Shown: positions 1-9,753, counted from the stretch's first letter. The stretch is 64,000 nt of DNA from CAYRSS01 sp964426945 (GCA_964426945.1 CAYRSS010000003.1:62001-126000); one strand, 5' to 3'. The notes: a model not told the origin generated them from the sequence alone. A program made the numbers and translations.

Positions 1-2486
1 ACAAAAGCCCCACGATCCGGGTCACCAACTCCCACGCCCGCGAGAAGCAGATCGCGTGGTCGCCCGACGGCCTGCGGCTCTATTTCGTCAGCGACAGCGA
101 CGGCAACGACTCGATCTACGCCGCGGCCGTGGGGCTGACACGCGGCGACGTCCAGAAGGAGTTCCGCAAGGCGGTAGACCCCGAGGAGAAGCCCGCGGAG
201 GAGCCGAAGGAGAAGGCTGAAGTGACGGCCGATGAGAAGGCTGAAGAGACGGCGAATGAAGCGGCCGCCGATGAACCCAAGTCCGCCGAGGGCGACCAGC
301 CCAAGGAGGACAAGCCCGCGAAGAAGAAGTCAGAGGAGTTGCCGCCTGAGTTGGACCCGAAGCGCTGGCACGACGCGATCCGCTTCACCATTACGCCGGT
401 GGTGCAGACGGAGCACGAGGATCGCAGCCCCAGTCCCTCGCCGGACGGCAAGCACCTCGCCTTCCGTCGCGGCCTGGGCAACATGATGATCCTGGATCTG
501 GCGGGCGGCGAAACACGTGAACTGGTCGCCGGATGGGACAGCTCGCTCGATTGGCGCTGGAGCCCGGACAGCCGCTTCATCGCCTACGAGCAGAACGACC
601 TGAACTTCAACAGCGACATCTACATGGTGCGTGCGGATGGCTCCGCGCCCGCGGTGAATATCTCGCGTCACCCGAACAACGACGGTCAGGCGCGGTTCTC
701 GGCCGACGGAAAAATCCTGGCGTTCCTCTCCAACCGCGTGGCCGACGAGTTTGACGTCTGGGCGGTGTATCTCGACACCGACCTCGAGTCCTACACGCCG
801 CGGGAACTGGAGAAGTACTACGACGACGCCGGCAAGGCCGCCAAGAAGCGCAAGCCGCTGCCCACGAAGAAGCCCGGCGAGACCAAGTCCAAAGGCGATG
901 AAGTGGCGGACAAGGACTCGAAAGCCGCCGATGCGGACGCCGATGACACGAAGGAGGAGGGCGACGCAAAGACCGACGAGAGGCCCGACGGCGACGCGAA
1001 GAAGTCGGACAAGGTGTGGGAGCCCGATCTCGACGACGCATGGCTGCGGCTGCGCCGCGTGACGAGCCTCTCCGGCGACGAGGGCGGCCTCGAACTGACC
1101 CCCGGCGGCGACCGCTTCATCTTCACCGCGACCATCGGCGATCGCGCCCTGTACTCAGTCAAATGGGATGGCGAGGATCGCAAGCGCATCGCCGACGCCG
1201 TAAGCGTGCAGCACATGAGCCTCACCGGCGACAAGCTCGTCATCGTGGGCAGCCGTCGCGGCGGTACGATCAAGCTCGCCGACTCGAAGGTGGAATACAT
1301 CGATATCTCTGAGAAGATCCGCATCGACCTCATGGAGCAGTCGAGCCAGAAGTTCCTCGAAGCCGCACGCATCCTGGGGGAGGTTTTCTACCACCCCACC
1401 ATGAAGGATCTCGACTGGCCGGCCCTGTCGCGCAAGTACCACGAGCTGGCCCGTGGCGCGCGGCGTCCGGACGAATTCAACGAAGTGGCCAACCGCTTCC
1501 TCGGCGAACTGAACGCCTCGCACCTGCGCATCTCGGCCCGGGACGACTCCAACCCCAACGCCCTCGCACAGGGCCGCCTGGGCACAACCCACCGCCGGGT
1601 CGACGGCGGCTTCGAGGTGGTGCGCGTCCTGCCTAACGGGCCGGCGGCGAGGGGCCCGATGGCCCTGCAGCCGGGCGACGTCGTGACGGCCATCGAACTC
1701 GCCCCGCTTCAACCCGGCGAATCGATCGAGTCGCGCCTGGCGGGCCGCAGCGGCCGCGAGACGATCGTGACCATCCGCCGCTCCGTCGCGGGCGAAACCA
1801 AGGACCTCAACGTGCTGCTGACGCCGATTTCGGCGGGCGAAGAGATCGGCCTGCGCTACGATGACTGGCGGCTGGAAAATGCCCGACTGGTGAGCGAGTG
1901 GTCCGGGGGCCGGCTCGGCTACATTCACATCCGCGGCATGGACCAGGGCTCGCTGGACGTCTTCGAGCGCGACCTCTTCGCCGCCGCCGACGGGCGCGAG
2001 GGGCTGCTCATCGACGTGCGCAACAATGGCGGCGGATGGACGGCCGATCGCCTTCTGTCGTCGATCATGGTGCAGAAGCACGCCTACACCATCCCGCGCG
2101 GAGGCGATCGCACGCGCACCGACGGCTATCCGCAGGATCGCCTCTTCATCCAGCGCTACACGCTGCCGATCAACATGCTCTGCAACGAGAAGAGCTTCTC
2201 CAACGCCGAGATCACCTCGCACGCGTTCAAGACGCTCAAGCGGGGGACGCTGGTCGGCCAGCAGACCTACGGCGGCGTCATCAGCACGGGGGGAACGAGC
2301 CTGATCGACGGCACGACCGTGCGGCTGCCCTTCCGCGGGTGGTACCTGCCCGACGGCACCGACATGGAGAACAATGGCGCCATCCCGGACATCATCGTCC
2401 CGCAGACGCCGGAGGCAGAATCGCGGAATGATGACGAACAGCTTCGCGCCGCCGTCGAGGATCTGCTCAAGCGGGTGTCACGCTGA
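1..2486 (+). CDS. Tricorn-type protease (S41), 5' end outside the window
   Basis: The reading frame is open from base 3 to the TGA at 2484-2486 with no start in the window, so the N-terminus is missing; 827 residues are visible. The first two thirds contain TolB/WD40-like beta-propeller repeats (short WSPDG and SPDG motifs). They are interrupted by two Lys/Glu/Asp-rich low-complexity linkers, at about 140-350 and 840-1015. A tricorn core segment follows, containing NASHLR, whose Ser-His corresponds to the tricorn catalytic pair. Then come a PDZ domain (about 1590-1830) and an S41 protease domain (about 1915-2400). The presumed nucleophile is the second Ser of KSFSNAE, with Asn where tricorn has Asp. 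The family trims peptides downstream of larger proteases; whether this one is cytoplasmic or exported cannot be judged without the N-terminus. The gene converges on frr. Confidence 0.88.
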   Translation, partial: KSPTIRVTNSHAREKQIAWSPDGLRLYFVSDSDGNDSIYAAAVGLTRGDVQKEFRKAVDPEEKPAEEPKEKAEVTADEKAEETANEAAADEPKSAEGDQPKEDKPAKKKSEELPPELDPKRWHDAIRFTITPVVQTEHEDRSPSPSPDGKHLAFRRGLGNMMILDLAGGETRELVAGWDSSLDWRWSPDSRFIAYEQNDLNFNSDIYMVRADGSAPAVNISRHPNNDGQARFSADGKILAFLSNRVADEFDVWAVYLDTDLESYTPRELEKYYDDAGKAAKKRKPLPTKKPGETKSKGDEVADKDSKAADADADDTKEEGDAKTDERPDGDAKKSDKVWEPDLDDAWLRLRRVTSLSGDEGGLELTPGGDRFIFTATIGDRALYSVKWDGEDRKRIADAVSVQHMSLTGDKLVIVGSRRGGTIKLADSKVEYIDISEKIRIDLMEQSSQKFLEAARILGEVFYHPTMKDLDWPALSRKYHELARGARRPDEFNEVANRFLGELNASHLRISARDDSNPNALAQGRLGTTHRRVDGGFEVVRVLPNGPAARGPMALQPGDVVTAIELAPLQPGESIESRLAGRSGRETIVTIRRSVAGETKDLNVLLTPISAGEEIGLRYDDWRLENARLVSEWSGGRLGYIHIRGMDQGSLDVFERDLFAAADGREGLLIDVRNNGGGWTADRLLSSIMVQKHAYTIPRGGDRTRTDGYPQDRLFIQRYTLPINMLCNEKSFSNAEITSHAFKTLKRGTLVGQQTYGGVISTGGTSLIDGTTVRLPFRGWYLPDGTDMENNGAIPDIIVPQTPEAESRNDDEQLRAAVEDLLKRVSR

Positions 2487-2515
2487 CGGTCAGAGCGGTC
2501 GGGTACATCTCGGGC

Positions 2516-2544
2516 ATCGCGCCGCCCGGTTCGGGCGGCGCGAT
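2516..2544. terminator. Convergent hairpin between the tricorn-type gene and frr
   Basis: A perfect 13-bp stem (2516-2528 with 2532-2544) closes on a 3-nt loop. It lies in the 69-nt space between two converging stop codons and is very GC-rich. No clear T tract follows on either strand, so efficiency as an intrinsic terminator is inferred from position and stem strength. Confidence 0.65.
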
Positions 2545-2555
2545 GGCGGGCGAAG

Positions 2556-3125
2556 CTACGACTCCTCGATCTCCTTGGTCTTCGTCTTGACGACCTCGTC
2601 AATCTCGGCCTCGTGCTTGTTGGTGAGCTTCTGCACCGCGTCCTTGGAGGACTTGGCCTGATCCTCGGTGCAGGTCTTGGCCTTCTCCTCGGCGTCGATC
2701 AGCTTGTTGGCGTCGCGTCGGGCGTTGCGGACGGAGATCTTCTGGGCCTCCGCCATTTTCTTGACCTGGTTAATCAGCTCTGTGCGGCGCTCGCCCGACA
2801 GCGGCGGGATCGGCAGCCGCAGCGATTTCCCGTCGCTCACCGGCGTAATCCCAATGCCCGACGACTGCAGGCCACGGTCGATGTCCTTGAGCGTGCCCGG
2901 GTCGAACGGCTTGACCAGCAGCGTGCTGGGCTCGGGCACCGAAATCGTCGCGACCTCACGAAGCTCCATCGTGCTGCCGTAGGACGATATCTCGACGCGG
3001 ATGTGCTCGACCAGGCCGGGGTGAGCGCGGCCGGTGCGTACGCCGCGGACCTCCTTGCGCAGGAATTCGACAGCCTTCACCATGGACGCGGCGGCGTCCT
3101 TCTCGATCTGGGGAAGCGATGGCAT
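2556..3125 (-). CDS. frr: Ribosome recycling factor
   Basis: 189 residues, the normal size for RRF, which splits the post-termination ribosome together with EF-G. The sequence matches the family along its length: an N-terminal helix with the VRTGRAHPGLV motif, the middle domain with SVPEPSTLLVKPFDP, the PIPPLSGERR turn, and a long C-terminal charged helix. The ATG at 3123-3125 is chosen because MPSLPQIEKD aligns with RRF starts and a GGGAGA element lies 8-9 nt upstream; longer in-frame versions add unrelated residues. It is the last gene of the leftward block that includes the secretion genes. The pyrH/tsf neighbours common elsewhere are absent here. Confidence 0.95.
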   Translation of the reverse strand: MPSLPQIEKDAAASMVKAVEFLRKEVRGVRTGRAHPGLVEHIRVEISSYGSTMELREVATISVPEPSTLLVKPFDPGTLKDIDRGLQSSGIGITPVSDGKSLRLPIPPLSGERRTELINQVKKMAEAQKISVRNARRDANKLIDAEEKAKTCTEDQAKSSKDAVQKLTNKHEAEIDEVVKTKTKEIEES

Positions 3126-3216
3126 GGCGGAGCATCTCCCGTTGGACTCAGGCATCCATAGACGGCAGGAATTGTAACGAATCGGCTCGCGGGCACAAAT
3201 CCGGGACGGCGCCGGG

Positions 3217-3918
3217 CTACCCGGCATCGACCAGCCGACGAATCTCCCGCAGGGCGCCCCGCGTGCGAAGCCGGTACTCGCGCTCAAACTCGGGAAACGA
3301 GTAGCGCCCGTCGCGCGTCTCTCGCGCGAGCGACGAGAGCACCCGCGCGAACTCACGCAGGGCTTCGGGCAGCCCGGCGATCGGCGCATCCGTCCGCAGC
3401 CGCCATTCGCCCTCTTCGCGGATCACCTCGACATAGTCGAGCGGAAGACGATCGACCACCTGAACAGCCACGCGAGCGCGCCCGTCGGCGACCGACTCGC
3501 TGACCACCTCCGCGTCACGGGAGAACACGCCGATGATGTTTGCGAGGTTGGGCCGGTGAAAGGTCAGGGCGATCGGCGAGCCGTAAGCTTCGGCCAGCGC
3601 CTGCGCGAGCGCCTCGTCGGCAGAGACCAGCTCGTCGACAGCCGCCACCAGCGCGACCACCGCGACACGCTGATCGGCCGAGACCAGTTCTCCCATCGCT
3701 GTCAGCCGCCCGGCGAGCCGGTGGTCGCGAGCGAGGCGTACGGTTTCCAGCGGAGTGTCTGGGGCGACGGGGCTGGATCCGCCCTGCGCGACGGGGGGCG
3801 GGGCGATCGAACTCCCCGGCTCGCAGCCGGACAGACCGGCCAGCGCGGCGGCCGCCAGCATGCCCACGGCGGCAGCGGCCCCGCGGAAATGGGCCCGGGA
3901 ACCCAGCGTGCCGACCAC
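3217..3918 (-). CDS. Hypothetical lipoprotein (234 aa)
   Basis: I do not recognise a family. With the GTG at 3916-3918 the protein begins with a short basic segment, an Ala-rich hydrophobic stretch and a lipobox ending LSGC, so it should be a lipidated envelope protein. A Pro/Ser-rich linker follows. The remainder is mostly helical, with charged residues (repeated ELVSAD-type segments) and a basic C-terminus. The GTG start places it 4 nt after the stop of the upstream lipoprotein gene, which suggests translational coupling. An ATG further upstream (3979-3981) would overlap that gene and bury the signal peptide, so it is less likely. Its place at the distal end of the secretion block makes it a candidate accessory factor such as a pilotin; this is inference from position only. 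Confidence 0.6.
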   Translation of the reverse strand: MVGTLGSRAHFRGAAAAVGMLAAAALAGLSGCEPGSSIAPPPVAQGGSSPVAPDTPLETVRLARDHRLAGRLTAMGELVSADQRVAVVALVAAVDELVSADEALAQALAEAYGSPIALTFHRPNLANIIGVFSRDAEVVSESVADGRARVAVQVVDRLPLDYVEVIREEGEWRLRTDAPIAGLPEALREFARVLSSLARETRDGRYSFPEFEREYRLRTRGALREIRRLVDAG

Positions 3919-3922
3919 GTGC

Positions 3923-4435
3923 CTACGACGTGAACTTGGGGACGCGCAGCCGCTTGGTCTCCGCCCGAGCGGTGTTGCCATAGTCGTCCTGGAAGGTCGT
4001 GACAATCTCAATCTCGTGACCGGGCGTATCCTTGGGGCCCCAGTTGAGCTGAATCAGGTAGCCGGGCCCGAGCAGCCCGCCGTCGATCCGGGAGAACATC
4101 GTCGAAGGATACCTGTAGTCGCCGATCAGAGTGCGCTCCAGCTTACCGTCGACGGTGGGCGTGTAGCGGTAAATGTCGATCTGGAACATGCCCTCACGAA
4201 CGACGCTCCGACCCTGACCCGCCTTCAGGTAGGCCCGAAATCGGACCCCCTCGGGGTCGCGATCGCCACGCGAGTCATTGTTGACCCAGGGCTTCTGGTC
4301 GTAGAGACAGAGCACACGCTGGACCACCTCGTCGGGCCGCAACTCCGACCGGCGCTGGGCCGACTGGCAGCCCGTACAGGCGACGGCGGCGGCGACGAGG
4401 GTAAGCAGACCAAAGTTTCTATGTACCGCGATCAT
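3923..4435 (-). CDS. Hypothetical lipoprotein (170 aa) next to the secretin
   Basis: No family recognised. The product has a signal peptide with lipobox TGC, then a compact domain rich in Tyr/Asp/Gly that looks beta-rich, ending in a basic KRLRVPKFTS tail. The second ATG of the ATG-ATG pair (4433-4435) is preferred: a GAGGGG element lies 6 nt upstream of it, and only 3 nt from the first (4436-4438). The gene starts 38 nt after the secretin stop and runs almost directly into the next lipoprotein gene. A lipoprotein immediately downstream of a secretin gene fits a secretin-targeting (pilotin-like) role, but no motif proves it. Confidence 0.65.
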   Translation of the reverse strand: MIAVHRNFGLLTLVAAAVACTGCQSAQRRSELRPDEVVQRVLCLYDQKPWVNNDSRGDRDPEGVRFRAYLKAGQGRSVVREGMFQIDIYRYTPTVDGKLERTLIGDYRYPSTMFSRIDGGLLGPGYLIQLNWGPKDTPGHEIEIVTTFQDDYGNTARAETKRLRVPKFTS

Positions 4436-4473
4436 CATACACCCCTCTGGGCAGTCGCCTGCCACCGATCGTG

Positions 4474-7400
4474 TCAGGGCACGTCAGTCGGAACGACCGA
4501 GACCGCTTCTGTCGGCGGCTCGCTCACTTTCACAACCCGCGGGCCGAAGGTCGGCGCCGCGGCGGCCGAAGCCGTCGTCGAGGTCGGCGTGCCGATCGTC
4601 GGACCGTAGATCCGCGGCTTGGGGCCGAACTGGCGATTGCGGTCGTCAGGCGGCACGGCGGCCGGGCCGGGCGACATCGACGGCTCACCATCCTCCCGCG
4701 GGCCCATCGGCGTCTCGCCGGGGCGAATCCTCAGGCCTTCCATCAGCGGGCTCTGCCGCACGCTGTCGGGCAGCACGAACTTGTCACGCTGCTCGATCGA
4801 CATGTTGCGAATGTCCTCATCCGAGGTCAGCACGTCGACGGTAAGGACGACCAGCAGTTCGGTCTTCTGCTGCGACCGCGAGGTCGTGCGGAAGAACGGC
4901 CCCAGGTAGGGCAGGTCGCCCAGGAGCGGCACCTTGGACGTGCCGTCCGAGTCGCGCGAGGTGATCAGCCCGCCGATGACCACCGTCTCGCCGTCCCGGA
5001 CGGTGACGTTGGTCTCGACCTCGCGGGTCGAGATGATCGGCGACGTGACGCCCTCGGAAATCTGCAGGTTCTCGCCGCTGAAATTCGACACCTCCTGGAG
5101 GAGGGCAATCGTCACGTAGCCGTCCGGGCTGATCTGGGGGGTGGCGGTCAGGATGATGCCGACGTCCTCCCGCTGGATCGTAACGTTGGTCGAACCCGAC
5201 TCGGTGATCTGCGACGTACCCGCGAAGGGGATATTGTCGGAGATCGAGATACGGCCTTCCTCGCCATTGCGGACGGTCAGCAGCGGGCGGGAGAGAATCT
5301 CCGTCCGGCTGTCCTGCTGCAGGGCGTGGATCAGGAACCCGAAGTCCTCACCCGTTACGGTGAAGTTGAAGCCCTGACCGCTGCCGACGGCGCCGATGCT
5401 CGTGCCGCCGACCACGTCGAAGCCCGGTCCCTGGATGATCCCATTGGGGCCGAGGACCGCCTGCTCCGAGAAGCGAAGCTGCTGGCCGGCCAGTTCGACG
5501 CCGAGCTCGATATCGTTGGTCAGCGTCACCTCGGCGATGAGCACCGATATCGATACCTGCGGCTCCGGACGATCGAGCTGCGAGATCAGCTCCATCGTGC
5601 TGGCGTACTTCTGCCGCGACGAACCGACGAGCAGCAGGCCGCTCTTGCCCTCTTCGCCGAGGCTCTCCACCGAGATCTGGCGCTGTGCCCGGCGCATCTG
5701 CGAAGTCGCGTCGTCGAGCTCGCCGTAGATGCTCTGCTCGCTCTCGATGAAGCTGCGGACCGCGGTGGCGATCTGCTGGGCGTCGTTGTACTTGGCACGC
5801 ACGACGTCGGTCACGCGGTCCTCGACATCCTGGGCATCGAGGTAGCGGACCAGCTCTTCCACCATGCGGAGGTCTACCTCGGCGCCGGCGGCGATGATCG
5901 TGTTCGTGCGGACGTCGGCACTGAAGCGAAGATCCTGCCCGACGCGGGCGGCCTCGAGGTCGCTGAACTCGCCGCCAAGGTTGAACTGCGTGCGCGTCTG
6001 ACCCTCGCCGCCGCCGCTGGGCGCCTCGAACATCGTGGCCAACTGGTCCACCATGGCCTCGGCGTCGCTGTTGATCAGCGGGAAGAGGCGAAGCTCCGAA
6101 TTGACCGGGCGGAAGCGGTCAAAGTCGCGGATCAGCGCTTCGAGCATGTCCATGCTCTCGGCCGGGGCCATGACCATGAGCGAATTGGTCCGCGGGTCGG
6201 GGGTAATCTTGATGTCCTGGCGGAGGAGCTTGCGCAGCTCGCGGCTGCCGTCGTCGTACTCCTGCCAGAAGGAGACGATCAGCGCTTCCTCGTCGTCCGA
6301 GCCGGCCGCATCGCCGATCAGCGTTTCCTGGAGGATCGTGGCGAAGTCGTCGGCGAGGGCCTGCTTGAGCTGAATCACCTTCACCATCCGCTCCACGCCG
6401 GAGCGCACGGTGTCGAGCTTGGCCACCATCCGGGCCACATCAGCCATCTGCGAGGGCGAGGCCCAGACGATAATCGAGTTGGTCCGCTCATCGGGGACGG
6501 CCGCGATGGCATCCACGCGACCGGAACCGCCCTCGGCCTGCGCCGCGAACAGCTCGCTCATCTTGGTGGCGACCTGCGACGCGCGGGCGCTGGTGAGCGG
6601 GAAGATCTCGAACGAGCGTGACAGCTCGGACGGCTTGTCGAGCAGCCCGAGCAGCTCGACGACCACATCCTGGTCGTCGGCGGAGGCGCTGGTGATCAGG
6701 CTGTTGGACGCTTCGTCGGCGATCAGCACCAGCGGGGTACGCTCGCCATCCTGCCCCTCGGCCCGGGCGTCGAACAGTTGCTGCATCTTGGGTTGCAGTG
6801 CGGCGACCGAGGCATAGCGCAGCGGATAGGTCTCGATGCGGGCCGACTGCGGACCCGCCTTGACGTCGAGCCGCTGGATCAGGCTGCTGGTCCTCTCCAT
6901 CGCCTCGTGATCCGCCGCCACGAGCAGCGTGTTGCTGCGGGAGTCGGCGATGATCGTCGGGACGCGGAAGTTCTCGCGCGAGCCGCTGAGCCCCTCGAAG
7001 AGCTCACGCAGACGCTCGGCCATGCCGGCGGCATCGGCGAACTCGATCTTGAACAGCCGCGTGTCATCCACCAGCGGCTGGGCGTCGAGGCTGGTGACAA
7101 GGTGCCGCATCTCCTCGAAGTCCTCGATGCTCGACGCAACGAGCAGGCTGTTGCTGCGACCCTCGGCCACGACGATCGGCGCGTCCTCGGGAAGTTCCAA
7201 ATCGCCGCGGATCGCGGCCTTGCGCTCCCAGAGGGAGTCGATCTGCTCCTTCAGGTCCGCCGCCGACAGCCGACCGCACGAGATGATCCGCACGGTTTCG
7301 AACAGCTTCGCGTCGCCCGGCGCGTCGATCTGCGCGAGGATGTCGATCACCTCGGCGTAGTTGTCGTCCGAAGCCGCGATGATCATGGCGTTGGTGCGCA

Positions 7401-9444
7401 TGTCGATCGAGAGGAACACGCGCTCGCGCTCGACCGCGCCGGCGCCGGGAGAGAGCGCCTCCAGCGCCTCCAGCCGCTTGTCCATCACGCTGCGGACAAG
7501 CGTCATCGCCCGGCCGACGTCGATGTGCTTGAGCTGCACGAGCTTGAGCGGGAATTTCACGTCGCGGGCGGGCTGGTCGAGCTGGTAGACCAGGTCGGCC
7601 ACCAGGTTGAGCTGCTCCATGCGGCCCGTGGCGATCATCGTGTTGGTGCGGGCATCGGCCGAGAGGCCGATGTTGTAGACCAGCGCCCGGCCGGTGTCGT
7701 TTTCGGGAACGCCGCCGGCGTTGACGTTGTCCACCTCTTCGGGCAGGTCCTTGCCGGACTCAAACATGCCTTCCAGCAGCTCGACCACCGTCGTCGCGTC
7801 GGCGTAGTTCAGCGCGAAGATGCGGGCGTGCATCGCCTCTTCCAGGGCGACACCGTCCAGCAGGCGGATCAGTTCGCCGAGCGGCCGGATGTTCTCCTCG
7901 ACCGTCGCCACGATGAGACTGTTGGTCCCCTCGTGCGGCGTGATCGACAGCTTCTTCTCGAGCGAGATCGGCTCCAGGTCGACAACCGCCCCGTCGGGGC
8001 CGACGCGGCTCATCAGCATCCGCTGGATCGCCTCCTCGGCGTCCTCCTGGGCGGCGTCCGACTCGCGCAGCGACTCGATCAGGTCGGTGATGGTCGTGGC
8101 CATCACTTCGGCCTCGGAACGCAACAGCGGGAAGTAGGCCAGGCGGACTTCGCTCCAACTGGGGTCGGCGGCGACGTCGAGTTCGCGGACCAGCGCCTCG
8201 ATCGTCTCCCGATCGGTCAGCGGGGCAATCACGAGGATCGTGTTGTTGACGCTGTTGGGGCGGATCTGGATGCGCTTGGCCGCCGGCACGCCGCGGCGAT
8301 CCTGCATCTGGATCAGAATCTCCTCCAGCTTGAGGGCGACCTGCGAGGCCTTGCGGTGCTCGACCTGGAAGCTCATCGTCTCGATCTTGCCGATCTCGTC
8401 CTGCGTCGCGTCGACGCGGCCGATCACGTCCACGACAAACTCGATGTCGCTCGGCAGCGCCGAGACCAGCAGCACCGTGGAGGACAGCGCGGTGATCGAA
8501 AGCTGGTCCTCCTCGCGCTGGTTGGCCGTCGCGAGGGTCTCGCGCAGGGCCGGCTGGAGGCGGTCGGCGATCTCGTTGGCGTCCTGCTGCGTGACGGTGA
8601 CGACGCGCAGCTCCTTCGAAGAGCGACTCTCGTCGAGCAGGGTCATGAGCAGTTGGATGCGGGCGACGTCTTCTTCGTTGCCGCGGACGATCAGCTTGTC
8701 GTCGACAACCTGCACCTCGATCTCGGCGCCGGAGAGCGTGAGCATCGACGGGTCCACCCCGGCGAGCAGTTCGGCAAGCCGATCCTCGCGCGGCGCGGGG
8801 CGATAGGTCATCGGAGCGGCGGGCTCCTCCGACGCGGCGCCGGCGGCCGGCGCGGGCTCAGCCGCTTCGGTCGGTGTCGCCTCCTCTGCCTGGCGCGCAG
8901 CCGCCGCTTCACGCTCAGCCGCTTCGATCGCGGCGCGCATCGACGGGCTCAGCCGGTCACGATCGGACTTGGGCGGAGCCTGCCTGGCCGGCGCAGGCTT
9001 GGCCGGTGCGGGCTGCGCAGGCGCGGCCTCCGGCGTGGTCGCCTCGCCGGGCGTATGCACGCGCACCTTTGGGCGCGCAGGCGCAGGATGAGGGTCGGAT
9101 GCCGCCGGCTTCTGTGCATCAGGGGTAGCGGGCTTCGCCGCCGCAGGCTTGGGATCGGCCTTGGCGGGCTTCTCCTCGGCGCCCTTCTCGGTAGGCTTGG
9201 CCGCACCCTCCGCCGGCTTGGCGGGCCGCTTGCGGGCAGGCTTCGCCTTGGGCTTGGTCGCCTCCCGGGCGACGGGCTCCGCGGGCTTGTCGGGCTGGGC
9301 AGCGGCGGGCGGGTCACCGGCCGACGGTTTCTTCTCCTCGTCGGCGAGAGCCTGCCGGGGAACACCCAGCAGGGTCAGGCAGCACATGGCGACCAGGATT
9401 TCGAACGCAGCGAAACGCCCCGTCAGGCAGGTAGGCATCTTCAT
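4474..9444 (-). CDS. gspD: Giant type II secretion secretin (GspD-like) with about 13 N-type domains
   Basis: 1,656 residues, against roughly 650-700 for usual GspD. The ATG at 9442-9444 has an AAGGGG element upstream. Residues 1-34 form a signal peptide, and about 35-205 are Ala/Pro/Lys-rich. About 215-1295 hold some 13 successive N1-like units, each with a core such as RTNSLIV or RSNTLLVAA followed by a helix ending in LD. The outer-membrane pore domain (about 1297-1540) follows, with the family signature VPLLGDLPYLGPFF and the segments PEPQVSISVLIAEVTL and LLVVLTVDVL. A Pro-rich tail of roughly 115 residues ends the protein. Normal GspD has N0 plus N1-N3, so the periplasmic part here is several-fold longer. 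The next gene upstream encodes an even larger N-domain protein. Secretin identity is certain; exact domain count is by eye. Confidence 0.9.
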   Translation of the reverse strand: MKMPTCLTGRFAAFEILVAMCCLTLLGVPRQALADEEKKPSAGDPPAAAQPDKPAEPVAREATKPKAKPARKRPAKPAEGAAKPTEKGAEEKPAKADPKPAAAKPATPDAQKPAASDPHPAPARPKVRVHTPGEATTPEAAPAQPAPAKPAPARQAPPKSDRDRLSPSMRAAIEAAEREAAAARQAEEATPTEAAEPAPAAGAASEEPAAPMTYRPAPREDRLAELLAGVDPSMLTLSGAEIEVQVVDDKLIVRGNEEDVARIQLLMTLLDESRSSKELRVVTVTQQDANEIADRLQPALRETLATANQREEDQLSITALSSTVLLVSALPSDIEFVVDVIGRVDATQDEIGKIETMSFQVEHRKASQVALKLEEILIQMQDRRGVPAAKRIQIRPNSVNNTILVIAPLTDRETIEALVRELDVAADPSWSEVRLAYFPLLRSEAEVMATTITDLIESLRESDAAQEDAEEAIQRMLMSRVGPDGAVVDLEPISLEKKLSITPHEGTNSLIVATVEENIRPLGELIRLLDGVALEEAMHARIFALNYADATTVVELLEGMFESGKDLPEEVDNVNAGGVPENDTGRALVYNIGLSADARTNTMIATGRMEQLNLVADLVYQLDQPARDVKFPLKLVQLKHIDVGRAMTLVRSVMDKRLEALEALSPGAGAVERERVFLSIDMRTNAMIIAASDDNYAEVIDILAQIDAPGDAKLFETVRIISCGRLSAADLKEQIDSLWERKAAIRGDLELPEDAPIVVAEGRSNSLLVASSIEDFEEMRHLVTSLDAQPLVDDTRLFKIEFADAAGMAERLRELFEGLSGSRENFRVPTIIADSRSNTLLVAADHEAMERTSSLIQRLDVKAGPQSARIETYPLRYASVAALQPKMQQLFDARAEGQDGERTPLVLIADEASNSLITSASADDQDVVVELLGLLDKPSELSRSFEIFPLTSARASQVATKMSELFAAQAEGGSGRVDAIAAVPDERTNSIIVWASPSQMADVARMVAKLDTVRSGVERMVKVIQLKQALADDFATILQETLIGDAAGSDDEEALIVSFWQEYDDGSRELRKLLRQDIKITPDPRTNSLMVMAPAESMDMLEALIRDFDRFRPVNSELRLFPLINSDAEAMVDQLATMFEAPSGGGEGQTRTQFNLGGEFSDLEAARVGQDLRFSADVRTNTIIAAGAEVDLRMVEELVRYLDAQDVEDRVTDVVRAKYNDAQQIATAVRSFIESEQSIYGELDDATSQMRRAQRQISVESLGEEGKSGLLLVGSSRQKYASTMELISQLDRPEPQVSISVLIAEVTLTNDIELGVELAGQQLRFSEQAVLGPNGIIQGPGFDVVGGTSIGAVGSGQGFNFTVTGEDFGFLIHALQQDSRTEILSRPLLTVRNGEEGRISISDNIPFAGTSQITESGSTNVTIQREDVGIILTATPQISPDGYVTIALLQEVSNFSGENLQISEGVTSPIISTREVETNVTVRDGETVVIGGLITSRDSDGTSKVPLLGDLPYLGPFFRTTSRSQQKTELLVVLTVDVLTSDEDIRNMSIEQRDKFVLPDSVRQSPLMEGLRIRPGETPMGPREDGEPSMSPGPAAVPPDDRNRQFGPKPRIYGPTIGTPTSTTASAAAAPTFGPRVVKVSEPPTEAVSVVPTDVP

Positions 9445-9753
9445 CGATCCATCCCCTTGAAACACTAACGGACCGGCATCCAGGGTCCATGTGAACGTTT
9501 ACCCGACCTCTTGTACCCGCACAACCAGAATCCGGCGCATTCGAAGCGACGACGCCGAGGATTTTCTTGGCTTTGCGGACCGTCGCGGACGGCCCGCCGG
9601 TGACGCCGCGCACCGTCGCCACCCGCCCCTCGCGCCGGCGGCCCGGGATCCACCGCCTCCCAGTATTGGCAAGCGGCCCGCCCCGGGTTCGGGGCGGGCC
9701 GCTGGAGGATGGCAAACGCCGGCACCAGCCGGGCGGATCAGCCGACCCGGACG
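9445..9753 (-). other. Intergenic region between the giant repeat gene and gspD
   Basis: 309 bp without a supported gene. It contains the strong hairpin at 9673-9702. Nearer gspD there is a weak promoter-like pair on the minus strand (TTGTGC, 17-nt spacer, TAAACG), which I rate low. The gap suggests gspD may be transcribed separately from the genes upstream of it. Confidence 0.5.
9673..9702 (-). terminator. Hairpin downstream of the giant repeat gene
   Basis: A perfect 12-bp GC stem (9673-9684 with 9691-9702) closes on a 6-nt loop, 52 nt past the stop of the 3,245-residue protein. There is no T run after it, so it may attenuate or stabilise the mRNA 3' end rather than terminate fully. Confidence 0.55.

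Noticed and set aside
1155..2222. 355-codon minus-strand frame inside the tricorn-type gene
   Set aside because: Antisense shadow; no domain and no start context.
4471..9468. Two long plus-strand frames (716 and 896 codons) opposite gspD
   Set aside because: Same artefact: antisense to the secretin domains, Arg/His/Asp-rich, no recognisable domain.
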